From Nocardia yamanashiensis NBRC 100130 (GTDB taxonomy: Bacteria > Actinomycetota > Actinomycetes > Mycobacteriales > Mycobacteriaceae): a stretch of 37,444 nucleotides of DNA. The stretch lies in assembly GCF_001613325.1 (NCBI RefSeq), contig NZ_BDCD01000056.1, positions 1-37,444 of the forward strand, given 5' to 3'. The position numbers and the translations under genes were made by a program. Below, one piece after another: positions 15,759-22,413 of this stretch; within the stretch, counting starts at the first letter, position 1; the number at the start of each line of letters is the position of its first letter. The notes under the pieces were generated by a model that saw only the letters and a list, made by a program, of their open reading frames with translations, did no database searches and was not told where the DNA came from.

Positions 15759-16712
15759 TCAATGCGTTCCGGTACCGATCAGCGGCACGACATCGCACGC
15801 CATCCGTTCGAGCACCGCGGCGAAGGAATCGCCGGGAAACAGCCACAATCCGATCGAATCCGCACCGGCGGCGTAGAGCTCGTCCAATCCGGCGGCCACC
15901 TGCGCGGGCGTACCGGCGACCGCGAATTCGCCCACCTCGCGATCCCCGATCTCCGCGCCGTGCGTGGCGGGCAGCGCGGACTGACCGACGAGTGCGGTAT
16001 GCGCCTCGGCGCGCACGAAGAAGCCGACGGCGTCGCGTACCGCATAGCGGGCGATCGCGGGGTCGTCGTCGACCGCGGCGAGGGTGAAGACGGTGATCCG
16101 CGGCATCTTCCGCCCCGCTGCCGCCGCGCCGCGCGCGATTTCCGCACGCGCCCAGCGGATATAGGCCGGTCCGGCCAGCACCGACAGCAGCACTCCGTCC
16201 GCCTTCGCCCCGGCCAGCCGCAGTGCGCGCCGGTTCACCGCGCCGATCCACAATTGCGGCAACCGGATCGGCGGGTGGTCCAGCCGAATCTGGCCGAAAT
16301 GGTGCGCGTACGTGGGCTTGTCGATTTCCTGTCCAGCCAGCAGCGCCCGCACCGCGTCGAAGCTCTCCCCCACCGCGGTCAACGGCCGGTCGGTGTCGAG
16401 TCCCATCTGCCGCAGCCAATGCCGATTGCCGAGTCCGAGGCCGGCGCGGAACCGGCCGGGATGCATGCGGGCAAGTCCGGCGATCTCCATCGCGAGCACG
16501 GCCGGATGCCGGGTCATCACGCTGGCCAAGCCCAGCCCCACCGGCACTTCCCGGGTCGCGGCCAGCAACTGTGCGACCCCGGACATGCCGCCGCTGAAGA
16601 AACAGTCTTCGGAGAACCACAGTTCGCCGAAACCGAGTTGCTCGGCCCGGGCCGCGCCCGTGGTCAGTTGCTCCGGCGGCGTGAGACTTCCGAAGACGAT
16701 CCCGAGGGTCAT
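15759..16712 (-). CDS. LLM class flavin-dependent oxidoreductase
   Basis: A 317-residue luciferase-like monooxygenase-fold protein (F420- or FMN-dependent; the F420 branch is common in this group of organisms). Seen are the start MTLGIVFGSLTPPEQ, then FGELWFSEDCFFSGG, LGLASVMTRHPAVLA, the FRAGLGLGN core motif, LPQLWIGAVNRRALRLAG and VAGTPAQVAAGLDELYAAGA. GGGAG lies 7 nt before ATG 16712. The hydride acceptor is unknown. It has its own promoter region with two operator-like palindromes, so expression is probably controlled by a TetR-like repressor that is not encoded next to it. Confidence 0.92.
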   Translation of the reverse strand: MTLGIVFGSLTPPEQLTTGAARAEQLGFGELWFSEDCFFSGGMSGVAQLLAATREVPVGLGLASVMTRHPAVLAMEIAGLARMHPGRFRAGLGLGNRHWLRQMGLDTDRPLTAVGESFDAVRALLAGQEIDKPTYAHHFGQIRLDHPPIRLPQLWIGAVNRRALRLAGAKADGVLLSVLAGPAYIRWARAEIARGAAAAGRKMPRITVFTLAAVDDDPAIARYAVRDAVGFFVRAEAHTALVGQSALPATHGAEIGDREVGEFAVAGTPAQVAAGLDELYAAGADSIGLWLFPGDSFAAVLERMACDVVPLIGTGTH

Positions 16713-16731
16713 GGCCGATCTCCCGAATAAG

Positions 16732-16746
16732 TGGACGCTATGTCCA
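16732..16746. promoter_or_regulatory. Palindromic operator 1 (GGAC-N5-GTCC)
   Basis: TGGACGCTATGTCCA is a perfect 5+5 bp palindrome with a 5-bp centre, 20 bp upstream of the LLM start codon. It lies about where transcription would begin. It shares its core with operator 2, 35 bp away (centre to centre). Confidence 0.6.
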
Positions 16747-16751
16747 GAACG

Positions 16752-16781
16752 AGGGTAGACCCTAAGCGGACATCCTGTCCA
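16752..16781 (-). promoter_or_regulatory. LLM gene promoter with operator 2
   Basis: On the minus strand TGGACA (16781-16776) and TACCCT (16757-16752), 18 bp apart, make a plausible -35/-10 pair. The -35 lies in the second palindrome, GGACATCCTGTCC (16768-16780), and the -10 is covered by AGGGTAGACCCT (16752-16763). A repressor on both GGAC-N5-GTCC sites would block this promoter. The promoter reading is inferred; the palindromes are seen directly. Confidence 0.5.
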
Positions 16782-16811
16782 TATGGCTCGTTCGGGCGGT
16801 GCCGCGCGGTT

Positions 16812-18599
16812 TCAGCGCGCCCAGCGGCGCACCCCGCCCACCCAGGTCTGGGTGACGCCGACGCCGTCGAAATCGGTGTCGAGGGGATTGCCTTGCAGGA
16901 CGGTGAAATCCGCGAGCCGGCCCGGTGCGAGCACGCCGCGGTCGGTGAGGCCGAGCTGCTGCGCGGCAACGCCGGTGTAGGCGGCCAGGGCCTCGTGCGG
17001 CCGGATGCGTTCGGCCGCACCCAATATCGCGCCGGAGGCGGTGCGGCGCTGCACGGCGTCGCGCATGACGGCGAGGGGATCCAATGGCGTGATCGGTGTG
17101 TCGTTGTGCAGGGTGACGGGGACTCCGGCGTCGATGAGGCTGCGGGCCGGATCGAGGCGGGCGGCGCGGTCGGGGCCGAGGAACAGGTCGCGGTGCCGGT
17201 CGCCCCAGACGTAGACGTGGCGGCTGAACACCGAGGCTTGGATGCCCAGCCCGGCGAGCTGACGGATCTGGTCGTCGCGCAATACCTGGCAGTGCTGCAT
17301 CAATACCGGCAGGTCGCTGCCGGTGCGCTCGCGGGCAGCGCGGGTGGCGGCCATGACCGCGTCCGCCGCGGCGTCGCCGTTGGCGTGGATGGCGGCGCGC
17401 AGTCCGGAATCGAAAGCGGCCACGATGAGTTCGGTCAGATCGGCGACCGAGGTGCGCAGTTTGCCCGCGGGGCCGTCGGGCGCGCCGGCGGCCGGCAGCG
17501 AATGGTAGGGCTGGGTGAGCGCGGCGGTCCAGCCCTGGATGGAGCCGTCGGCGAAGCCCTTGACCGCCAGCGTCCGCAGCCACGGCGATTGGTTCGGGGC
17601 GGTGTTCGCGACGCCGCGTACCCGGCCGGGCTGGTCGCCGTCGATCCAAAGTCCCAGGCGCACACGCAGATACGGCAGTGTGCCGATCAGGTTGTAGGCG
17701 GTGAGCAGTTGCGGTGAGACGGAGGAGTCCATGCCGGTGGTGACGCCGGCCGACAGGCAGCGGTCGGTGGCCGATTCCAGCACGCGCGCGATGCCGTCCG
17801 GGCTGATCGGGATGACCTTGGTGAGCACGCTCGAGGCGGCGGATTCGTAGAGGCGGCCGTCCGGTGCGCCGTCGGCGAAGCGGCCGTAGGAGCCCGCGGC
17901 CGGGTCGGCGCTGTCGCGGGTGATGCCCAGTTTCGCCAGGCCGGCCGAGTTGACCATCGCCAGGTGGCTGGAGATGTGCAGGACGAACACCGGGCGGCCC
18001 GGTGCGACGGCGTCGAGTTCGGCGAGGGTGGGAAAGCGCTGCTCGCGAATCGCGGTGTCGTCGAACTTCATTCCGACCACCCAGCCGTCGGACCGACCGG
18101 CCTGTTCGCGCAGCAGGGTCAGCACCTGATCCATGGATTCGACCGGGCCGAGGGGCGGGGCGGACAGATCCGCGGTCATCGAACTGACGCCCAGCAGCAG
18201 GAAATGCCCGTGCGGATCGATGAATCCCGGTGTCAGCGTCTGCCCGCCCAGGTCGGTGTCCGGGCCGCCGCCCCGGTTGCGCAGGGCCGCGCGCACCTCG
18301 TCGGTGCCGCCGACCAGGGTGATGCGATCGCCTTCCACCAGCACCGCCTCGGCGGTCGGGCGCTGCGAATCCTGGGTCAGCACAACGGCATTGGTGATGG
18401 CCTGCACGGCGGGCGCGGCCGGGTCCAGCAGTCGCGGGGCCGCGCTCGCCGTTCCGCCACCCATCGCCCCGGCTCCGGCGACCGTGCCCGCCAGGGCGGC
18501 GGCGAACTTCAGCGCATCGCGCCGGGTCACCGTCCTGCCGTGCAACCAGGGAATGGTCTTGCACTCACCACACAACTCGGGATCCTCTCGAACGGGCAT
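16812..18599 (-). CDS. Tat-exported YtcJ-type amidohydrolase
   Basis: A 595-residue amidohydrolase_3 (YtcJ/TIM-barrel) protein. After a CxxC-containing stretch (PELCGECK) comes a Tat signal, TVTRRDALKFAAALAG (about residues 24-40), with an AxA-like cleavage region near ASAAP, so the enzyme is probably exported folded. The catalytic domain has the metal motif LTPGFIDPHGHF, FADGSIQGWTAAL, AIHANGDAAADAVM, VLMQHCQVL and LHNDTPITPLDPL, and ends with the usual LAPGRLADFTVLQGNP strand. The family includes exoenzyme-like hydrolases of N-substituted amines or cyclic amides; the substrate here is unknown. ATG 18599 is divergent from the Lrp gene across 28 bp. Confidence 0.9.
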   Translation of the reverse strand: MPVREDPELCGECKTIPWLHGRTVTRRDALKFAAALAGTVAGAGAMGGGTASAAPRLLDPAAPAVQAITNAVVLTQDSQRPTAEAVLVEGDRITLVGGTDEVRAALRNRGGGPDTDLGGQTLTPGFIDPHGHFLLLGVSSMTADLSAPPLGPVESMDQVLTLLREQAGRSDGWVVGMKFDDTAIREQRFPTLAELDAVAPGRPVFVLHISSHLAMVNSAGLAKLGITRDSADPAAGSYGRFADGAPDGRLYESAASSVLTKVIPISPDGIARVLESATDRCLSAGVTTGMDSSVSPQLLTAYNLIGTLPYLRVRLGLWIDGDQPGRVRGVANTAPNQSPWLRTLAVKGFADGSIQGWTAALTQPYHSLPAAGAPDGPAGKLRTSVADLTELIVAAFDSGLRAAIHANGDAAADAVMAATRAARERTGSDLPVLMQHCQVLRDDQIRQLAGLGIQASVFSRHVYVWGDRHRDLFLGPDRAARLDPARSLIDAGVPVTLHNDTPITPLDPLAVMRDAVQRRTASGAILGAAERIRPHEALAAYTGVAAQQLGLTDRGVLAPGRLADFTVLQGNPLDTDFDGVGVTQTWVGGVRRWAR

Positions 18600-18627
18600 C
18601 GGTGCCGGTCCGAATAAGATCGGCGAT
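18600..18627. promoter_or_regulatory. Overlapping divergent promoters
   Basis: The only DNA between the YtcJ ATG and the Lrp GTG. AATAAGAT in the middle reads as TAAGAT (18615-18620) rightward, 7 nt before the GTG, so the Lrp message would be leaderless. It reads as TCTTAT leftward, 14 nt before the YtcJ ATG. The two -10 elements overlap, so the two promoters should compete. Inferred from sequence only. Confidence 0.4.
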
Positions 18628-19698
18628 GTGGCAGCAAACGCCGGGAAAACGCCGGAAACCGACACCGATCTCGTCCTGCTGCCCGATTCCTACTTCTCCG
18701 AGGCGGATCTGGCGCTCATCGAGACGATCCAGGCCGCACCCCGCGCGCCGTGGTCCCGTATCGCCAAGACCCTCGGCATCGACGCCACCACCGCGGCCCG
18801 CCGCTGGGATCGCCTGCGCGCCGCCGGCCTGGTCTGGGTGACGGCCTATCCCGCCCCCAAGCTCACCACCGTCGCCTTCATCGACATCCGCTGCCGCCCA
18901 CAGCAACTCGACGCCTTTTGCGCCGCCGTCACCGCCCTGCCCTGGGTGTTCAGCGTGGAGGAGACCGCCGGCGAATACGACTTCCTGCTCTCGGTCGCCG
19001 CCATCGACATCCCCGCGCTGGGCCGCGCCATCCGCCGCGACATCTCCGCCCACCCCGACGTCCTCGCCACCCGCACCCAGATCGGCCTGACCCTCTTCGG
19101 CGAAGGCGGCGACTGGACCCTGCGCGCCATGGAACCCGCCCGCCGCACCGAACTGGCCACCCCGCCCCGCACCAAACGCACCCCCTACGGCACTCACGCC
19201 CGCACCGCCCTATCGCCCGAGGACCTCACTCTCATCGATGCCCTCAGCGCCGACGCCCGCCTCCCCTACACCGCCCTGGCCACCGCCACCGCCCTCCCCG
19301 AACACACCGTCCGCCGCCGCCTGCACCGCCTCCTCACCGCCGGCGACCTGACCCTCCGCTGCGATTTCGCCTACCCCCACGCCGGCCTCCCCACCCTCGT
19401 CACCTACCACCTCCAAGTCCCCCACCCCCACCTCCCCACCACCGCCTCCACCCTCATCCGCCTCCCCGAAGTCCGCATGTGCGCCACCATCACCGGCCCC
19501 ACCAACCTCTTCGCCCAAGTCCTCCTCCACTCCCTAGGCGAAATAGACCCCTTCGAATCCCGCCTCTCCACCCTCCTCCCCCACCTCCGAATCACCACCC
19601 GAACCCTCACCCTCCACACCCCCAAACGCATGGGCTGGCTCCTCGACCCCCGAGGCCGAGCCACCGCCAGAGTCCCCCTCAACTTCCCCGACGCCTAA
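18628..19698 (+). CDS. Double-domain Lrp/AsnC regulator
   Basis: A 356-residue transcription regulator built from two Lrp/AsnC units: HTH 1 around WSRIAKTLGIDATTAARRWD (about residues 42-65), a first ligand-binding (RAM-like) domain ending near IGLTLFG, then a second HTH around YTALATATALPEHTVRRRLH, and a second beta-alpha-beta domain with VRMCATITGPTNLFAQVL. Such tandem AsnC proteins are common in actinobacteria and act as DNA-binding dimers sensing amino acids or aromatic compounds. GTG 18628 is chosen because a -10-like TAAGAT lies 7 nt upstream; no Shine-Dalgarno is seen. The last 500 bp use C-ending codons almost exclusively. It is likely to control the divergent YtcJ gene. Confidence 0.88.
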   Translation: MAANAGKTPETDTDLVLLPDSYFSEADLALIETIQAAPRAPWSRIAKTLGIDATTAARRWDRLRAAGLVWVTAYPAPKLTTVAFIDIRCRPQQLDAFCAAVTALPWVFSVEETAGEYDFLLSVAAIDIPALGRAIRRDISAHPDVLATRTQIGLTLFGEGGDWTLRAMEPARRTELATPPRTKRTPYGTHARTALSPEDLTLIDALSADARLPYTALATATALPEHTVRRRLHRLLTAGDLTLRCDFAYPHAGLPTLVTYHLQVPHPHLPTTASTLIRLPEVRMCATITGPTNLFAQVLLHSLGEIDPFESRLSTLLPHLRITTRTLTLHTPKRMGWLLDPRGRATARVPLNFPDA

Positions 19699-19711
19699 CC
19701 CCCGATGCCCC

Positions 19712-19751
19712 GAAAAAACAACCGCCCGAAGCAGTCTCACTGCTTCGGGCG
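19712..19751 (-). terminator. Rho-independent terminator of the Rpn gene
   Basis: CGCCCGAAGCAGT pairs with ACTGCTTCGGGCG (19723-19735 and 19739-19751), a 13-bp perfect stem with a CTC loop. On the minus strand it is followed by GGTTGTTTTTT, a proper T-tract. This is a classic intrinsic terminator for the leftward Rpn gene, and one of very few with a T-run in the window. Confidence 0.9.
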
Positions 19752-19773
19752 ATCGCATATGTGGTCCCAACCG

Positions 19774-19998
19774 TCAGACGTCGAACACTTCATCCAGACT
19801 GGCAGCTTCGAGCATCCTGGCCGCCCAACCCCGCAACTGCTCCGGGCTACCAGCCCGAACAACAGCCGCGACGTCCTCAGGCAATGCCCCGAATTTCAAC
19901 GCCAACAGCTCGAGCACCATCTCAGCCCGCCCACGAACCTCACCACGGGCTTCACCACGAGCTTCCCCCTCCGCGCGGAGTCGTTCCGCAGTCGACAT
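19774..19998 (-). CDS. Intragenic small Rpn C-terminal protein (RpnS-like)
   Basis: An in-frame start inside the Rpn gene: ATG 19998-19996, preceded by AAGGAGGTCATC, a full anti-SD match with 5 nt spacing. It is the best ribosome site in this part of the window. The product would be the last 74 residues: MSTAERLRAE, the GEAR repeats, then a helical DUF4351-like end (MVLELLALKFGALPEDVAAV). In E. coli, rpn genes are known to make such a short C-terminal protein from an internal start, and it blocks the toxic nuclease. Here the site is seen and the antitoxin role is inferred by analogy. Confidence 0.6.
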   Translation of the reverse strand: MSTAERLRAEGEARGEARGEVRGRAEMVLELLALKFGALPEDVAAVVRAGSPEQLRGWAARMLEAASLDEVFDV

Positions 19999-20766
19999 GA
20001 TGACCTCCTTCGCATCAGGTCCGAGTCGATTGAAAACCGGTCCCAGCTCGGTATCACTGGTTTCCCCGACACTAAGAATGTACGTCACCACCCACTCCAG
20101 GACCTCGATCCCGCCGGGGGCGGACACAATCACCTGTAGGTCTTGCACCAGCGGCAACATCTCGATCGCCAGGGAGCGATTGCCCGCAGCGATCTTCAAC
20201 AAGACAAGCAGCACACGTGCCGCCGGAGTCAGCGCGCGTTCACATAGCGCCGATACCGGAGCGATGGTGAGGTCGTCGAGCACGAACCGGAAGCGGGGCA
20301 GCAGGTCACCCAGCGCGTCCCGGGTCTCCGGATCGATATCGAGCAGCTCCGAGAGTTCGGTCGGATACTCCCAGCGGCGACCGTCACGACTGGCATGGAC
20401 GACCAGCGGAATCACCACGGGCAGCGTTTTGGTCTTCGGATGCTCGCGGACATACCGATTCCAGATGCCGACCTTGTACTCGAGCATGCGCAGCGCCATC
20501 AACGGGTCGGGACTGCTCTGATGCTCGATGAGCAGGAAGACGTACGCGTCGTACCCGTCGAGGCGAGTACGAAACAGCAGGTCGCTGTACCGGGACCGCA
20601 GTTGTTGTGAAACGAAACTGCACGACTGCAACTCGAGTAGGTCCCAATCCACCCGCGTCACAACTTCTTTCGGTAGCGCCGCCCGCAACTCAGCGGCAGC
20701 ATCGGCCGGGCGTGACAGCACCTGGCGAAAGTAAGCGTCGTGCGGATTGGACGGCGAGTCAGCCAC
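19774..20766 (-). CDS. Rpn family PD-(D/E)XK nuclease
   Basis: A 330-residue recombination-promoting nuclease of the Rpn/putative-transposase family (PF04754 type), a metal-dependent DNA endonuclease linked to phage defence in enterics. It begins SNPHDAYFRQVLS (family start), then YSDLLFRTRLDG with Asp62, and YVFLLIEHQSSPD with Glu81/Gln83, the canonical Rpn active-site strand. ALRMLEYKVGIWNRY follows. The C-terminus has GEAR/GEVR repeats and a DUF4351-like helical end. The start is taken as GTG 20766; nothing like a Shine-Dalgarno is seen before it. An internal ATG at 19998 has a perfect one (see separate entry). A strong terminator follows. Base composition is less GC-biased than in the flanking genes, suggesting acquisition. 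Confidence 0.9.
   Translation of the reverse strand: MADSPSNPHDAYFRQVLSRPADAAAELRAALPKEVVTRVDWDLLELQSCSFVSQQLRSRYSDLLFRTRLDGYDAYVFLLIEHQSSPDPLMALRMLEYKVGIWNRYVREHPKTKTLPVVIPLVVHASRDGRRWEYPTELSELLDIDPETRDALGDLLPRFRFVLDDLTIAPVSALCERALTPAARVLLVLLKIAAGNRSLAIEMLPLVQDLQVIVSAPGGIEVLEWVVTYILSVGETSDTELGPVFNRLGPDAKEVIMSTAERLRAEGEARGEARGEVRGRAEMVLELLALKFGALPEDVAAVVRAGSPEQLRGWAARMLEAASLDEVFDV
19931..19966. repeat. Three 12-bp tandem repeats inside the Rpn gene
   Basis: CCACGAACCTCA, CCACGGGCTTCA and CCACGAGCTTCC follow one another and encode G-E-(A/V)-R units on the minus strand. A change in copy number would keep the frame but alter the length of the linker between the nuclease part and the C-terminal helix, in both the full and the short protein. 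Confidence 0.75.
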
Positions 20767-20991
20767 GATTGAGCAAGCTACGCCCAAAGTATCTGCGACA
20801 CGCACATTTTCGACGACATGTGGAAAGACGGGACTCGAGCCACAACTGTGCCTGTTTTGCGACAAATTGGGCCAATGTTTGTTTTGTCCGCTTAAAACCT
20901 CCCGGCCCGTTCTGGCAGGGTCCGATACTCGGGAAGCAGGTCGAGCAGCGCAGCTCGGGGTGCTATCACACTGAGGGACAGAGGGATTCGC
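20767..20991. promoter_or_regulatory. Divergent Rpn/beta intergenic region
   Basis: About 225 bp, more A/T-rich than the surroundings, that must contain the promoters of both the leftward Rpn gene and the rightward leader/beta unit. On the minus strand GATACT (20793-20788) could be the Rpn -10. No convincing operator or second palindrome was found. Confidence 0.35.
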
Positions 20992-21033
20992 GTGCTCAGC
21001 GTCTTCCGAGCATTCCGCGGCGGCCACGGATGA
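20992..21033 (+). CDS. 13-codon leader ORF coupled to the beta gene
   Basis: GTG 20992, preceded by GAGGG at 6 nt spacing, opens a 13-residue frame (VLSVFRAFRGGHG) whose TGA (21031-21033) overlaps the ATG of the beta-family gene in an ATGA. The beta ATG itself has no ribosome site, so a ribosome finishing the leader would restart on it. This is a translational-coupling layout; the peptide itself may have no function. Confidence 0.5.
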   Translation: MLSVFRAFRGGHG

Positions 21034-22127
21034 ACCGGATACCACGGTATGTGCCGATCTTGAAGAATGGCGGCGGTGAACTGACCGCGCTGAGGTACAT
21101 GGCGGAGGATATCGCTGAGATCTGTGTACCGCTCATCGATTTCGTGCCTCGCGGGAACTCCGGTGCCGGGCCCGGTGGGCGGCCGGGGAAGTCGTCGAGC
21201 CGGATATTCGAAGAGTCCGTGGAGGGATTGCTCAACCATTGGAGTGCGCCATTCGATCTCATCGTCGACGCGCACAGCCTGTTCAGTACCGAACCTTGGA
21301 ATCCCACCTCGTACATGGTCGATGGCTGCATGGCCGCACACATGGCGGTGATACCGGCGGTGCGGCTGTCGGATCCGCGGCGGGTGTTGCGCGAGGTTGG
21401 AGCCGCGGTGCGACGGGCATGCCATCAGCCGATCTGCATCCGTCTCACCGAGGACGATCTCGCCGGCACAAAGGCGTATGAACTCCCGGCCCGAGTCGAC
21501 ACGACAGTCCGCGCCGTGAGGAAGGACCCGGACTCGATTCATCTGGTCATCGATCTCGGCGCGATCACCGATGCGGAGGACGCCCGACACAAGGCCAGAA
21601 CGACGCGACTCGCGCTCCCGTATGTTCCACATATCGATGACTGGATGTCGATAACGGTTGCGGGAGGGGCATTTCCACAGGACCTCAGCAAGGTGCCGCT
21701 CAAGACGATGACACGACTCGAACGAACCGAGCTGGCCTTCTGGCGCGCTGTATCTACCGAGCTGACCGGAAAGTACAACAGAGCGCCAGCTTTCGGTGAC
21801 TACGCCGTCGCGTTTCCTCGGCAGACGGCTGGTGGTAGATACAGCGCACCGCCCCAACTGCGCTATACGGTCGACAACGGCTGGCTGGTCATGAAGTACC
21901 GCAGGCACGAAAACGACAGGTTCTTCGATATCTGCGAAGAGATCACCAAATGCCCCGATTTCACCCCGGGCCTGACCTGGGGAGATGAGGAGATCGAGGC
22001 ACGTGGTCACCCCGACCGTCCGCCTTCGGCGCCGGGACCAGGGAATTCATCGACCTGGCGTGCAATCGGCACCAGTCATCACGTCGGGTATCTGGCTGCC
22101 CACCTGCCCGAGCCGGACGACCACTAA
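21030..22127 (+). CDS. Beta family protein (T4 beta-like)
   Basis: A 365-residue protein of the beta-protein family (PF14350, named after a phage T4 protein), found in phages and bacterial accessory regions; the biochemical role is not established. The family start is clear: RYVPILKNGGGELTALRYM, then PLIDFVP, FDLIVDAHSLF, IPAVRLSD, HLVIDLGAI and a C-terminal segment with LVMKYRRHEND and FFDICEEIT. ATG 21030 is chosen because it begins just before the conserved YVPILK strand. Translation probably depends on the overlapping leader ORF. It uses many more A/T-ending codons than its neighbours, sits beside a tRNA gene and is divergent from the Rpn nuclease, all suggestive of a transferred defence-type gene. 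Confidence 0.82.
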   Translation: MNRIPRYVPILKNGGGELTALRYMAEDIAEICVPLIDFVPRGNSGAGPGGRPGKSSSRIFEESVEGLLNHWSAPFDLIVDAHSLFSTEPWNPTSYMVDGCMAAHMAVIPAVRLSDPRRVLREVGAAVRRACHQPICIRLTEDDLAGTKAYELPARVDTTVRAVRKDPDSIHLVIDLGAITDAEDARHKARTTRLALPYVPHIDDWMSITVAGGAFPQDLSKVPLKTMTRLERTELAFWRAVSTELTGKYNRAPAFGDYAVAFPRQTAGGRYSAPPQLRYTVDNGWLVMKYRRHENDRFFDICEEITKCPDFTPGLTWGDEEIEARGHPDRPPSAPGPGNSSTWRAIGTSHHVGYLAAHLPEPDDH

Positions 22128-22150
22128 CGCGCTCGGATGCCGCGAATAAG

Positions 22151-22186
22151 AAACGGCCGGTCCATCTGGTGATGGACCGGCCGTTT
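22151..22186. terminator. Terminator after tRNA-Val(CAC) and the beta gene
   Basis: AAACGGCCGGTCCATC and GATGGACCGGCCGTTT form a 16-bp perfect stem with a TGGT loop. The leftward transcript then reads TTTCTTATT. It lies just 3' of the tRNA (leftward) and 23 bp after the beta-gene stop (rightward), so it can serve both. Confidence 0.85.
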
Positions 22187-22189
22187 AAG

Positions 22190-22261
22190 TGGTTCTAGCT
22201 GGGATCGAACCAGCGACCCCTCGCGTGTGAAGCGAGTGCTCTCCCGCTGAGCTATAGAACC
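22190..22261 (-). tRNA. tRNA-Val(CAC)
   Basis: A 72-nt tRNA read on the minus strand. The acceptor stem GGTTCTA/TAGAACC plus discriminator A, the anticodon stem CTCGC/GCGAG with loop TTCACAC (anticodon CAC, for the codon GUG), and the T-loop GGTTCGATCC are all intact. CCA is not encoded. Promoter sequence lies about 60 bp upstream and a strong hairpin follows at once. Confidence 0.95.
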
Positions 22262-22320
22262 GTAGCTCGCCACCGGAGTGGCTGTTCGGGGCGGTTTTTG
22301 TGCCGCTCGAACGAGAGAGA

Positions 22321-22350
22321 ACATTACACATACCGGGGACTGCACGCCAA
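22321..22350 (-). promoter_or_regulatory. tRNA-Val(CAC) promoter
   Basis: On the minus strand TTGGCG (22350-22345), 18 bp, TAATGT (22326-22321), followed by TCTCTCTCG. The TAATGTTCTCTCTCG core is the same as in front of the tRNA-Gly clusters. Confidence 0.7.
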
Positions 22351-22364
22351 ATCGCGTGGAAGGA

Positions 22365-22401
22365 GGGGGGAAGGGGGGGTTTGAGCGGGGTGGATCGGGG
22401 G
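22365..22401 (+). other. G-run block (possible G-quadruplex / rut site)
   Basis: Runs of 6, 7, 4 and 5 G with loops of 2, 7 and 6 nt fit the G3+N1-7 quadruplex pattern on the + strand. It lies downstream of the leftward methyltransferase stop. On that gene's RNA strand the block is C-rich and G-poor, as expected of a Rho loading site. Confidence 0.5.
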
Positions 22402-22413
22402 TGGTCGGGCGTG

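Noticed and set aside
19774..20766. Reading the Rpn gene as a transposase/mobile element
   Set aside because: The family was once labelled putative transposase, but there are no terminal inverted repeats, target duplication or other IS features.
22365..22401. G-runs as a CRISPR or satellite repeat
   Set aside because: Irregular spacing and no repeated unit; treated as a quadruplex/rut-like block instead.
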